A stretch of 64,000 nucleotides of DNA, from NCBI GenBank assembly GCA_022828595.1, contig JAKGHH010000007.1, forward strand, positions 34,534,356 through 34,598,355, given 5' to 3'. This DNA is from Nelumbo lutea (lineage: Eukaryota > Streptophyta > Magnoliopsida > Proteales > Nelumbonaceae). Below, one piece after another: positions 41,310 to 56,830 of the stretch (positions within the stretch are counted from its first letter, which is position 1; the number at the start of each line of letters is the position of its first letter). A program made the position numbers and the translations under genes. The notes beneath the pieces were generated by a model. That model saw only the letters and a program-made list of their open reading frames with translations. It made no database searches and was not told the origin of the DNA.

Positions 41310-43540
41310 CTAGAAACAAGCATAGTAAGAATAAAACAAGACAAAAAAAAAAAAAACGCAAAGAACGTGCCAAACTATGAAATAGCTTCAGACTGGTTGT
41401 TTTAAATTGTATAGAAGACATTGAATCTTAAGTGAAGATTCAATCTACCCAAGCGGTAACTTCCCCATTAGGTGCTAGCTCTGTTTTTCTTTAAAGAGTT
41501 ATTTGTCAATGTTGTTTGATGCCATAAAGGTTCACTGATGAATGATCAGATAAGAGAAAGTGATCTTCTGAGTACCAACTTCTGTTACTCACATGAGAGA
41601 AGGAAAGGAATGAAGGGTATATCCGTGAAGCCGGTTGCCACTCTTTGGTTGTCGAGTTGGGGAAGAAGATGATCTTCTGGACAAAGTTCCGTTTAATTTT
41701 GGGCATTTTTACTGTTTAGTCCACCCCCAAATATATTAGTTCCACCGTACAGGTTGGATGAATCCTGACCGTGGATTGATGCCAAATCCACGGGCAAATC
41801 CACGGTCAAGATATGATTTATAGTAGGGGGGGGCTACTAGTAGACAAGGAGGAGGTTGTAATTTCAGATTTCTGAGGTGGAGTGCAGTCTACTTATCCCT
41901 TAATTTTTTTGGCACATGTGAAACGGATGTGCATGTGAACGACGACGTGTTAAAATCCGATTGGAAGTGCACCCCAATATACACGAAACCTGGACTCAAA
42001 AAGGCCTTATGTGAGGGACTTTAAATTGCGTGGGGGAGTTACCAAAAGAATCTCATGTATAGTGGGTTATGGGAATTCAAAATATGGTTAATGGGACTTC
42101 AAACGATTGAAAATCATGGGAAAGTTAAAAACATTTCGGCCCCGTTCGCTTTTCGGTACATTACTTACCTGGGTAAGTTTTTCCAAGTGTTGGCAACTTC
42201 CCTTATGTGAAAAAGTTATTTATCCACCTACAAGTTGGGTTTCACTTAAGTGATACCAAGGAAAATAAACTTTCTCTGGTCCCCTCATAAAGTTAAGAAA
42301 AGAAAATGGGATTCTTGGTCAATGAAAACCAAAATCCCATTGACCAACTTTCCCCCTCTCCAAATCCAAAAAAAAAACGCCCCTTCATGTTATGCTAACG
42401 GGCACGGTGCTATGTATTTGTAATGTTAAAATTTTCCCAAACACCAGGAAATATGTACTGCTGGTTTTCCCTCTGCCCAACCAAACACCACCAATGCAAA
42501 TGAGGTGCCAACCGGCCTAGCACTTCGCATTTACCTAAACCAGCCGAATGTAACACTTTACATATTTGTGTTTGCACTCTTTCCAAACAGAGCCTTAAAA
42601 TCAAACACAAAAATGCAAATTTACCTTTATTAGCCATCTTTAAATGACAATCTTTCTCCCCCAGTCGTCGTCCTTCAAGTCTTCAACACTAGAGCAATGA
42701 AGTATTCAACAAATGTGTATTGTCACTGGCCTACTACTACAACCCTTGGCCTTCGTCATCAGGAGTCCCTCAAATCCGAAAAGGGAAGACAGCACCTCGT
42801 CAAACATGTCCAGAAGCACGAGCGCACCGTGTGGGTGTGGACAAGGGGGAAACCGAAGGTGGGTGGGTTACAATGAATCTCCTATGGGAATCTTGTCTTA
42901 ACGTTCACCAAAAAAAGGAATCAATCAAATGGAACATTAGGCATGCCCTGATATTCATACAAGCATGTCAATAATACAGATTTAATAAATGGGGTGGAAC
43001 AAAGTACAGAAGATGAACACAAGTATGATACCTTATAATTTTCTTACAAAACGGAATTTGAGTCTAGTTGCCTATCAGTACCAAGTACCAACAAATATAA
43101 TGGCCAATAGCTGAAGTCCCATCCATCAGAAGAAACCAAGGCCCAGTGTGGAACGAGAACAAATACAAAGACCTATATTCTGTATTATTTTTGTTTGTAC
43201 TTGCACTGTACATATTTACGTAGAGTGCATATCCTTTTTGTATGTATCTATACTGTACTATTTGGCATTTGTGTACTCTTTCCAAACAGAGCCTTAAGGT
43301 TCGGAGGTCAATTGATCAACCATCTAGAACATGAAGTCTGTCTTTCTACCAAAAACACCATATAATCTAGCAAAATATTCACTGTAATAACCAATAAGGG
43401 AAAATGACCAACCATAGTAATAAGATATTGTCTTCAAAGGAAACTCAAAATACCAATTTGATAAAAAAACAAAACTTTTTGCAAGATGGTTTCTTCTAGT
43501 ACTAAACAATTTAAAAACTCGAACCAAAAGTCTACCGAGA
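41310..43540. other. Intergenic region with MITE ends
   Basis: No gene is seen. Around 42139-42405 there is a possible small hAT-type MITE (GGCCCCGTTCGC at the left, GTGCCCGTTAGC as reverse complement of the right), without a clear duplication. Right ends of Tourist-like MITEs (TTTCCAAACAGAGCC followed by TTA) lie at about 42578-42597 and 43278-43298. Their left ends were not found. The last 250 bp before 43552 would be the RPL3 3' flank. Confidence 0.4.
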
Positions 43541-43551
43541 CAAATCTATAA

Positions 43552-47065
<3,514 letters not shown>

Positions 47066-47332
47066 TCTGCACAAAACCCTACTTCTGGATTTTATAGTTA
47101 TAGGATGTGGAGAGGCAAGCAACGATGAATGAGGCAAATTTGCACCCTAAAAAGCAAAAAGACTTTATTTATCCGATTATTTATTCAATGACATCTATAT
47201 CCTTTTATTGTGTGAGCCTTCATTTGCGTTGCAAGTTGCAACTTGGGCTTGATGGACCGCTTCATCCAGCCGTTTAATTTTATTGTTCTTGGGCTAGAGA
47301 CCCTCTGTTATATTTTACGACTGAGAGGTGTA
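47066..47332 (-). promoter_or_regulatory. RPL3 promoter
   Basis: On the minus strand a TATAAAA box lies at 47096-47090, about 30 bp upstream of the proposed transcript start. A telo-box-like AAACCCTA lies at 47074-47081 (plus strand), and TGGGCT/AGCCCA site II-type words occur around 47246 and 47290. Telo boxes combined with site II elements are characteristic of plant ribosomal protein promoters. The next upstream feature is an hAT element starting at 47333. Confidence 0.6.
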
Positions 47333-49210
47333 AATCCGGCCGTGCCGGCACGTGGGTCAAGCCAGGCCGTACTTCCTTCCCTGATATAAGTTGGAGGGTC
47401 AGCCCACCATAGCCCACGTCATGGGCCCGTACCAGCCCATGGGCCTCGGCCCAGCAGGCTGCATGCTATGTTGTGGCCCTCGGCTATACCAAGTTGGGAT
47501 ACATGTCGAGCCTGGGCCGAATTGGGTTAGACTTATTTTTGTTTTCTTTTTGACATTTTGATTTTTTATTTTTTTAAATAAAATTAAAATACTTAACTTT
47601 CTTTTAGGAATAAACTGAAAAAATAAAAATTTTAATAAAGAAATGAAAAAATACTTAACAAAATACAAAATGGACAATAGATTGGAAAAAAATAAGAATT
47701 TTATTTCATTTAAATTTGAAACTTGAACAATACAATGGTCAAAAAATACTTAACAAATGGAATAAAATATAAAAAATATAATGCAATTACAAATTAAAAA
47801 GAAAAAAATACATTGTTGAAAAAATAACAAATAATTTAAATAAAATTGAATAACAAAATTTATAATAATTTAAAAAAATTCTACAAAATTATTGAGTATA
47901 CAAAAAAATATTGTCTTCATCATTTTTCTTCAAGTTCCACCTCTATCTCCATCTTGATTTTGATCATCTATGTCACATGAATAATCAAGTGTAATGTCAT
48001 GCCCTCCTTTGTCTTATAATTTATCCTCAATATCTAGCCAAATTTTGAAATAGAGGCACATCTCCGTACTTTCATTATTCATGCAGTTTCTCTTGTCATC
48101 TAGCACCGAAGCACCCTAGTATCTACACTAAAATAAGACTTTGATGGAGCTGTAAACACTAGAGGGGTTAGTAAATTACATGTCATGGCAGTAACGACTA
48201 GATAATTTTTTCATATCCACTCCACCAAGCTAAAATATCAACATTATTCATTTCTTCTGAGTTGAATGAATCACTTAAACTAGAAAAAAAAAATTTGCTT
48301 GTAAATACAAATTAAGTTCAATAAATGAACATGTTGATGAGATGGCACCAGTTTTTTGCCTTATATAAAGACAAAATTCTATCTTTTCCACTATTGGAGC
48401 TAGTTGTTTCATAAGTGAAAGTTGCACCTACAAGTTGCATATTTTCTATGCCCTATCATTTGGGATTCATATAAACTTTACATTTCAAATAATAAATTAT
48501 TAAATTTTTCCTTTTGATTTCCAATTTCAATATTCATATTTTCACAATATGATTCAAGTAAACTGTCTAAAACATCTTTCCTAATCTTATGATCTAATAT
48601 TGCATCTAAACAATAAAGAGGAGAAATGTCCTCCCAATATTTTTTAAATTTATTTTTCATTATTTCAATAATTCTTGTAAAGTGTAGATTTTTTTTTATA
48701 TTTTGCAAAACATTCACTAATCATGTATAATTGATTAACTAAAAGGCAACTATTTGGGTATAATAAACACAAAAAAAAAAAATCACTAGTTGCATCATAA
48801 AAATTGTGTAAAAAATCTCTTATACAAATTATCATTTCCCAATCTTCCTCAAGTATAATATCTTGTGGCATTTTTGCATTATAAAAATTAGTAAGAATTT
48901 GTTTGTAGAGAATACAATTTCTAACATAAAATTGATAGAATTCCATCTATGTTGAACATCTAACATAAAATATTTATATTTTAAACCATAATTATGACAT
49001 AAATATTTAAATTCTTATTTTTTTCTCTAAAACTTTTAATACATATAACATAATTTCTAATTTTAAAAATATGATGAGAAAAAATATTTAAATCATTTTG
49101 AAGACATAAATTTAAGATGTAACATGCACATCTAATATGAAAGAATTTACCATTTAAATATTGTTTTAATTGAGATTTTAAAATATTTATTGTTAAAACA
49201 TTATTGTTGG
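47333..49210 (-). mobile_element. hAT element with transposase remnant, truncated
   Basis: The terminus at 47333 reads GAGAGGTGTAAATCCGGCCGTGCC with GGGCC-rich subterminal sequence, matching the terminus of the MITE at 7643 (TAGAGGTGTAAATCGGGCC). The transposase runs inward on the minus strand from 49210. The other end of the element is cut off by the gypsy LTR at 49211 and is not found elsewhere in the window. It may be a relative of the source element that mobilised that MITE family. Confidence 0.7.
47930..49210 (-). pseudogene. hAT transposase (BED/RICESLEEPER type), inactivated
   Basis: Minus-strand frames read GKFFHIRCACYILNLCLQND, HIFKIRNYVICIKSFREKNK, then KMPQDIILEEDWEMIICIRD, YPNSCLLVNQLYMISECFAK, IIEIMKNKFKKYWEDISPLY and CENMNIEIGNQKEKFNNLLF. 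A degenerate C-terminal dimerisation region follows near 48130-48050 (LDDKRNCMNN). This order is the catalytic core to hAT dimerisation domain of plant RICESLEEPER-like transposases. At least four frame breaks are present, and the zinc-finger N-terminus is missing. Confidence 0.82.
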
Positions 49211-49765
49211 TGTTGAGGAATAATTTGGCACGACCTGGTAAATAAAAGTCACATGAACGTGATCTACACGTAGGATGACAACTCAGCAAGGGGAGCCTAG
49301 TTAGCACTATGCAGAGCTTGGCGTAAAGTCACTTCGGCAATAGCTCACCTCAACTTATTGCGGGCTCATACCGCATAACGACAAGCCTTATCTTCTCCCT
49401 GTCCGAATCGGGCGGCGATAATGAAGTTCATTGATTGATACGTTACTCCCCGACTAAAGCAGGAATGGATCTCACCCATTCAAGCCACAGATCTTGGAAC
49501 TATTCTAAGAAACTCGTAATAACTCGACTATATAAAGGCGTCAACCCCTCCATGGTTCAGGTACGCGCGACTACTTGCGTCCAAGCTCTCTAGCACTCAG
49601 ATTCTATCTTGCAATCACAACATAGTACTGACTTAAGCATCGGAGCGACCTCGCCGGGTTAACCGCCCTGGGTGCTCTAATACTTTGTCTTGTAGCTTGG
49701 TCTAGCTCGCTACATGACTAAGTTCTAGATCATCCTCCAGCTAGGAGCTTCCAAATCGTGCACCA
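49211..49765 (+). repeat. Gypsy 5' LTR, 555 bp
   Basis: It starts TGTTGAGGAATAATTTGG, ends GTGCACCA, and holds a CTATATAAAGGCG promoter box near 49528. It is followed by a primer site and gag. Its left edge cuts the hAT transposase frame. Confidence 0.75.
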
Positions 49766-49770
49766 TTAGT

Positions 49771-49788
49771 TGGCGCCGTCTGTGGGAA
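49771..49788 (+). other. Gypsy primer binding site
   Basis: TGGCGCCGTCTGTGGGAA lies five bases after the LTR. TGGCGCC(G) primer sites are typical of plant Ty3/gypsy elements. Confidence 0.75.
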
Positions 49789-49843
49789 CACGATTGAAAG
49801 GTCATCCCAATCTCTTTACAATTTCAAACTCGGTCTCGACCTC

Positions 49844-52253
49844 AATGGCATTTTCCAGTCACAACGGTAAGGGTAACATGAACATCACGTGGGGCAAGAG
49901 TAGCAGATAGTTGCTCCCCAAGGACCCTCGATGACAATCGGCCAGTTCACCATTCCTCTGACCATATCTGGAGTCCCATCACTGTCTGCACCCCACGCTG
50001 CCCAACAGGTGAGTGTCCCACTCCCCCAAGTGAGCACCACATTCTCAGAGCCTTCCATGATTCCCCTTGGGATTGGACACTCCCAGTTTAGCGACCTCGT
50101 CCAGAGTGTCCGAACGATGTAGATTCAGCTGCAATAGATTCTCAGTTCCAACAATATTACTTTTATCAGCAGTATCAACAGTAGTTCCCACCAGTCGGCG
50201 AGCGTCAGTCCCCGCCTCTCAAGGAGAGAACTTTGCAAGTATTGGCCCACAATTCGGGATGTACCCCGCCCCAGGGTGTTGTAGGTGATCGACGTACCCC
50301 TTACCTCTCAAAGAGAAAGCCCGAGGAATAGACCTAAACCTAGCCAACCCGAGAGGCGCAGTCAACAAATTTCCCATGTGGAGCATCGATCTGAGGTATG
50401 AGGTGCGGGCTCCAGGAGAGACCCCTCAGTTCCTCATAGCAGCCAACATCAAGCACATGACGAAGAGGAGGCGGTGAGAAGAATCTTCGAACTAGCTCGC
50501 CCTACTATTCGAAGTAGGATCGAAGTGCCTAACAACATGGAGGCTAGAATTACAAATGTCACTCCACTGAAGAAGCAGCAGCGACGACGTCTCAAGACTC
50601 GCCGTTCATCAGCAAGAAATGATCCAGCAGCAAAGCCCAACCATCCGACTAACCAAGGTCGGGAAAGAGAGGAGGTGAGCTTGGTGGCCACAAGAGCAAC
50701 GCCTGCTCTTTTGAATCGGCCTTCTCCCTAGACACCCGAGCTCCTAGCAGCCCCCATGCCAAAAGATTTCAAGGTTCCACCACTACACAAGTACAATGGG
50801 TCCTTCGATCCCAATGATCATGTGGACACGTTCCAGTCCCAAATGCACCTCATCGGGGCCGATGAATGTGCGTGGCTTTTTCCACCACATTCAAAGGAGT
50901 AGCTCGGACCTGGTATAGAAACCTGGCACCGGGTTCCATTAGAAGTTGGGCGCAATTCGCAGACATGTTCACGGCCCACTTCATCACCAGTAAGAAGTGC
51001 CTGAAATCACAGGATAGCCTTCTGAACGTGGTGCAGAGGGAGGGAGAGTCAATCCGTAGCTATATCAAATGCTTTAATGAAACATGCATGCAGATACCGG
51101 ACCTTGACCAAGCAGTATGTTTCATCGCAGCATGCAAAGGCATCACCCATAAAGAGTTCAAGTGGCACGTTGTAGCCAACAAACCAAAAAATATCACTGA
51201 GTTCCTCTAGTTGGTAGACCGGTTTAAGGGGGAGGAAGAGGGGACGAGCAATAAGAAAAGAAAGAAAAGTAAGTCTCCCAAGCGAAGAAGCAAATCCCCC
51301 TCACGAAGTTATAGGTCGGGCCGGCGTTCCAGGACCCCTCTAGTGGAGAGGACGAACTACACCCCTTTGAACATGAAGCGAGGAGAGATCCAAATGGAAA
51401 TAAAGGATTCCCCTATCGATAGATGGCCACCACCTAGACTTCGCAAAGACCCAATGACCAGGAACCCGAACGTCTATCGTCACTTTCATCGGGACCACAG
51501 TCACAACACAGAAAACTGTAGAAACCTCCACGATGAAATTGAAGAGCTGATCTGTCATGGATATTTGAAAAGGTACATTCTACACGAAGAAAAGGAACAG
51601 GGAAACCGATAAGGAGATGGAAAAAAGACGCCCCAGAGAGTAGTAGACAGAACGAACAACCACCTCGCTCGCTACGAGAAGAGAGACCGATCCGTAGAGT
51701 GATTAATATGATCACCGGGGGATCTATTGTAGCGGAGTGCACAATGGCGGCTGGGAGAACATCATTCCGAGAGCTAAAGCACGAAGCAAAGAACTCACCC
51801 AAACGACCTCGGATTGAAGAACCAATCTACTTTACCAAGGATGATGCCCATGGGATCCAATATCCTCATGACGACACCTTGGTTGTGAAAATGGTCATCA
51901 ATGACTTTGAAGTAAGGCAGATATTGGTGGACTCAGGTAGTTCGACAGATATCATTTTCAAGGAAACCTTTGACAAACTACAATTACAACAAAGCGACCT
52001 AACGCCGGCAGACGCCCCACTAGTAGGGTTCAACGGAAAAGAATTTAGGCCTATAGGTCGTGTCACAGTACCGGTGGAGGCGGGCACGTGGCCAAATATT
52101 GTCCGGCTTGAGCACACATTCCTGGTGGTCACTACACCATCCCCATATAACGCAACCGTAGGTCGGCCTATTATGCATGTTTTACGCATAGTAGTGTCAA
52201 CCTACTACCTCGCAATGAAGTTCCCAATGGATTGTGGAGTGGGAGTTGCATGA
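49844..52253 (+). pseudogene. Gypsy gag-protease, truncated and broken
   Basis: The gag core (about 50742-51210) reads PLHKYNGSFDPNDHVDTFQS, then GVARTWYRNLAPGSIRSWAQ and FADMFTAHFITSK. A TAG at 51208 is followed in the same frame by a basic RS-rich stretch (KKSKSPKRRSKSPSRS) and a nucleocapsid-like YRHFHRDHSHNTENCRNLHD, in which several expected cysteines are absent. Protease (51699-52253, other frame) has ILVDSGSSTDIIF with an intact DSG. RT, RNase H and integrase are missing: the element ends at 52333 where copia B begins. N-terminal gag (49844-50740) is read only in pieces. Confidence 0.82.
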
Positions 52254-52333
52254 GGCAACCAACTCGAGTCCCGGAGGTGTTATGTGGCTACTCTCAAAAG
52301 AAAAGCAAAGATAACAAAGGACGTTGAACTAAT

Positions 52334-54290
52334 TGTTAGACAGTTTTGTATGCCCTTAGCTTCAATCAAAATTGATGTACTTTATGAGTTTATTGTAAAT
52401 GAAAAAAAGTGCATATTTGATTCATGTTCCCTTGGTATGTTTCTGTGTAATACCCTTAAACTGGACACTTATTGAAACTTGTGTTAGTTTAGAATGTTCA
52501 CAGCCAGTGGGTCGGTCTGGGGAGACCTATCCTGACAAGGTTGACACTGTGGTGCCACCAAGTCGGTTGGGGTGGCTTGTCTCAGCTACCGGGGTGAGAC
52601 CCTAGGCACATACAGTGTGGGATTAATTGAATTTTTGAACTGGACCAGATTTCCAGTATTGCCCTGGACCTTGGAGATTGATGGGCAAAACTGGAAAGTT
52701 ACACCCGATCCCTAGACTTGATTATGATACTGCACTTGGTGTCGGATCGGGTTGTCTTTGATGTACCAATCAGTGAGATCCTTAGCGGGGGTCAAAACCA
52801 GGGTATGTTGGGACAATCCGAGAATTCATCTGAGTGGGTGATCATAGTGACAGGATCAGCCCCTTTGTCGGACAAAGGTAATGATCGAGGATGCACTCTC
52901 ACTGTTGGAAACCAAGACTGTCGGCAGCCGATTTCAACCGTTGAGATTTGTTTTGCAAAGTATATTTTATATGAGATATAAAAGTATATATATTATGGTT
53001 TCTAAAATGTTTGCAAAAGGTTTTAATTCCCGGGATCCATATAAGTGGAGAGTGCAACATTGTTCCTTGCAGTCGAGGGAGAGGTCCTCTCTTATCGGGC
53101 AGTGTATGATCATTAAGGGCTGAGAGGTTAAGTGTAAGACCATTGAGAATAATACCTGATGGGCTAATCTTGCATCTGCCCACAGTCCCTGGGTGTTACA
53201 AGGTGGCTTGGCCCAGGGACCACTTAGGGTAAGTGGTGGGCCCATAGAGCCCATTCGATGGGTTTCAGGGGGTGCACTGTCTTTAACAGTGTATTCGACC
53301 AGGCCTTGTAACAAAGGCTGGGCCGAACCCATGTGGCTGATGTGTAAATCAATGCTTGGGTCCCACGCCATACAAGGAAGCCCAACTGGGCAGCAGTTAG
53401 GAAGGTTAAGTGAGCACATAAGCTTGATGGGCCTAAAGCCCATTTCGAACTGGGCTATTTATTTAGTTAATTAAAGGGGCGAATTCTGAGATGGATTAGC
53501 AGATAGGATAGGGTCATAATCCTATCCACTCAGAGAGTCTAGATCTGAATGTGATTCAGATCTAGAAACCTCCTAATGGGATTAGGATAAAGCTAATCTA
53601 ATCTGCAGATAAGATAAAGGTTTATCCTTATCACTAGAAGAGAAGGCTGATCCAAATATGATTTGGATAAGCACCTCTTAATGGGATTAGGAACTGATCT
53701 TTTAATTTAACAAAAAGAAGGAGGGGGCGGCAGCCTAGAGAAAGAAAGAGAGACCAAAAAACACATCAGATCCTCTTTAGTGTTGAAATCAAGAAGAGAA
53801 AATTCTGCACCCTGCGAATACTCTCTTGCCGCCTCCCTACTCTTGTCGCCCTGTTTGCCAGTTCGATCTCCAGCTGTGGGAGAAGTCAAGATTGGATCTT
53901 TACATTAGTTTTTTGAGAAAGGATTAAAAAGGAAGCTGTGCTCACGTACCATTCTACTGATTCTTGCGAAGGACAGAGTTCTTGGGGAAGAACACTGCTG
54001 ATTCTGCTCCATTCTGCACTGCGCCATCTTCAATGGAAGCAGTCTTTGGATCCTTCCTTGGGCGTGAACACCTTCGTTGGGAGATATTACTTCTCCGTAT
54101 CAGGTATTATTCTCTCCCATTCCTTTTGGTTCAAATTTGGTTCAGTTTAAGGTTTAAGATTTATCATAGAAAATATGATTTTCTAAATAGGGAATGTGAT
54201 TCCCAGTTGAAGGGAGAGGAAAAATTTTTGAAATTCGCCCCTTATTCCGCAATCTTTGGGCGTCCATGGGATGGATCTTTCATCCTTTCA
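52334..54290 (+). repeat. Copia B 5' LTR, 1957 bp
   Basis: It starts TGTTAGACAGTTTTGTATGC and ends CATCCTTTCA, and matches the copia A 3' LTR over its full length with scattered changes. The five bases before it are CTAAT. The bases after the partner LTR are GCAAC, so there is no target duplication. Confidence 0.9.
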
Positions 54291-54291
54291 T

Positions 54292-54309
54292 TGGTATCAG
54301 AGCCATGGT
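54292..54309 (+). other. Copia B primer binding site
   Basis: TGGTATCAGAGCCATGGT, identical to that of copia A. Confidence 0.88.
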
Positions 54310-56092
54310 TCAAATCTTGAACCATTATGTTTCAGATCTGAACCTGCGCAATTAGGGAGAAGGCGTTCTACCCAATTTGCGCAGATTTGGTTTTTGGGAA
54401 ATTTGTTCCCAAAACAGATGGGCAAATAATCTGAAATTAATTTTAAATAAATCTGATTATTATTTAGAATTGTTCTTTATAATTTTCTTGATTTATGGGT
54501 TGTTCGTACAAGAGGAGATCGGATTCTTGGTTTGAGCAGGGAACCTGTGATTTTGCTGTTCCTGAATTTTTTTTGGGTCTGTAAATAATTTTTTTTTAAT
54601 TTTCTAGACTCAATGTATTGGTATTCGATCTGATGTAATTATTAATAGAAATAGGATTTCTATTTATTTTTTATTTTGGATCGAAGTTGGCGGCGCAGAA
54701 AAGGAGATTTCGCAGAGAAAGAGATTTCATAGATGAGAGAAATGCTATCTGCGATTTGCAGTTTGTGAAACTGCATTATGTGATCTAACCTCTGTTTTGT
54801 AGGAAGGATTGTGTGAACAACCCTGATTGACTGATTCTTGTTTTTCCTTTTATCAGTATTTAATTTCAGATTATTTTCTTGAATTAAGGATTTAATTAAA
54901 AATCAAACCCTAGACCCATTCGAACCGAGATTGGTTCAAAACTGTTTGGACCAATTCTAGGGTTTAATCAAGGCTGAAAGTCAGCCCTAATTTCCCACTA
55001 ATGGGCCTAATGATTGATATTTAATTAAATGGTTAATTTGGCCCAGCCTGTAAAGGCCTAGTTTTAAATAGTTAAAACTGCAAAAGCCCATTTTAAAGGA
55101 TAAAGCTATATGGGCCGAATTGGCTAACCCTAATTCAACCCATATACCTAGATAATATTAATGGTTAATATTATGGAATTTTAACGGGCTTCCAACGGGC
55201 CTTACAGATAATTAATTGATTGGATCAATTTATCCCTGCATGTGATGTATGGATGTGTGATGTGCTGTGTACATGGGCCATAAGTACTTGGCCCATGCTC
55301 ATTCGACAGTGGCTCTTGCGCACACCATGGCTGAATGCACATCATTGCCATGGTGCCCCTTTTGGTCATTCGATGACTTCCCTCAGTGGTGGGCCCCACA
55401 TCTCATCAAGAGGTTGCGTGCGGGACCCTAGCCGATTCAAGGCCCACCGAAATCTGGCTTTATGAAAGTCAGTGGGAGCCACTTTGGTTTGACCTAAATC
55501 AAACTAGGGCGTAATTTTGTTCCCTCCAGCTAATATGAGTGCATGTGATAGGGAGATTCATATGATGAACTCTCTAAAGGCCTTCCATCATTAGCATGAG
55601 GATGAGTCCTTCAGAAATGAGGAAACGCACCAGAAAATGGGCTATCCATTTGCTGTTGGGCTTGTCTGAGTGTTTCATAAGATGATAGGGGCGTCATAAA
55701 CCGATGTGGGAGGGGCTTCACTAGAAAATGGGAACTCTCTCACGGTACCTTGGCGTTCACGAATATGATGGGTAAGCACTCACTGGACAGAAAGGTTTAC
55801 CTGAAAACGGCTCTGAACCTTGTTTGACAGAGGCCAAAGGGAAAACTCATATGATGAGTGGATGTGATCATTCACAGAAAGGTGGTGGGGTTATGCAGCT
55901 GAAACAGTTGGCTCCATGCACCCTATGTGATTTCTCACATTTCCAGAGACAACCCGTAGTCTCCGTCACTGAGAAAGGAGGGAAATCTCAGAGACGAATA
56001 AATGGAAATGGATCGTAGATTAAAATCCATATTTATGAAATGAACATGAATCAAATTAGGTTGTGGATTGATGTTTGCTCTTTTATCAGAAA
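54310..56092 (+). other. Copia B untranslated leader
   Basis: About 1.8 kb parallel to 22130-23919 of copia A with small indels. It has no coding capacity. Confidence 0.6.
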
Positions 56093-56830
56093 ATGGCAAA
56101 CGGATATTTTGCAAAACTGCTTGATGACAACAAGTTGAAGGGCCCAAACTATTCTGACTGGTACAGGAACCTTATGCTGGTCCTAGCTTCTGAAAAGCTG
56201 GATAAAGTGGCAAAGAATCCTGCCCCGGAGCGTCCGGGTGATAGGGCTTTTGAGGCCCGAAGGAGAGACTATCAAGAATGGGAGGAGAAAAACTCCCTTG
56301 CCCGGTGTTACATCATTGCCTTCTTAGACAACTCGATACAGAGGCAGTTCGATCAGATCGAACTTGCCAAAGACATATTGGACAGTCTCAGGACAATGTA
56401 TGAAGAGCAGAATCGTTCTACTCGACAAAATGTCTTGAAACAGTTCATGACCGCACAAATGTCCAAGGGTCAACAAGTTCATGACCATTGTCTTCGGATG
56501 ATGGGATACATCAACGAACTGGAGGCTCTTAGATCCGGGCTGGACCTTGCAACCCAGATAGATGCTATCCTTAACTCTTTGCCTCCTTCCTTTAATCCGT
56601 TCATCATGAACTATAACATGAACAAGCTGAATGTCAGCTTACAAGAGCTCAACAATATGTTGCAAAGAGCTGAAGAACTGATTAGAAAGGATGAGCGTGT
56701 AGCCATGCTTGTTGAAACTGGCAAGACAGGCAAGAGAAAGTGGAAGGCAAAGAAGTCTAAGAAGAAAGCCACTAAGAGCAAGAAGCAGAAGAAAGACAAA
56801 GCATTGGATGCCTGTCACTTGATGAGAAGA
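56093..56830 (+). pseudogene. Copia B gag, open but lacking its zinc knuckle
   Basis: The frame is intact from MANGYFAKLLDDNKLKGPNY through YEEQNRSTRQNVLKQFMTAQ, INELEALRSGLDLATQIDAI and LNNMLQRAEELIRKDERVAM to KALDACH. There the sequence jumps into the downstream integrase-RT spacer (LMRRAQEQWEMSH). The CHFCKK zinc knuckle, the protease and the whole integrase present in copia A are gone. Unlike copia A, there is no stop in this gag, so a capsid protein of about 245 residues could still be made. Confidence 0.85.

Noticed and set aside
49211..52333. A gypsy element still able to move
   Set aside because: A stop separates gag from the RS-rich part, protease is in another frame, and RT, RNase H and integrase are absent.
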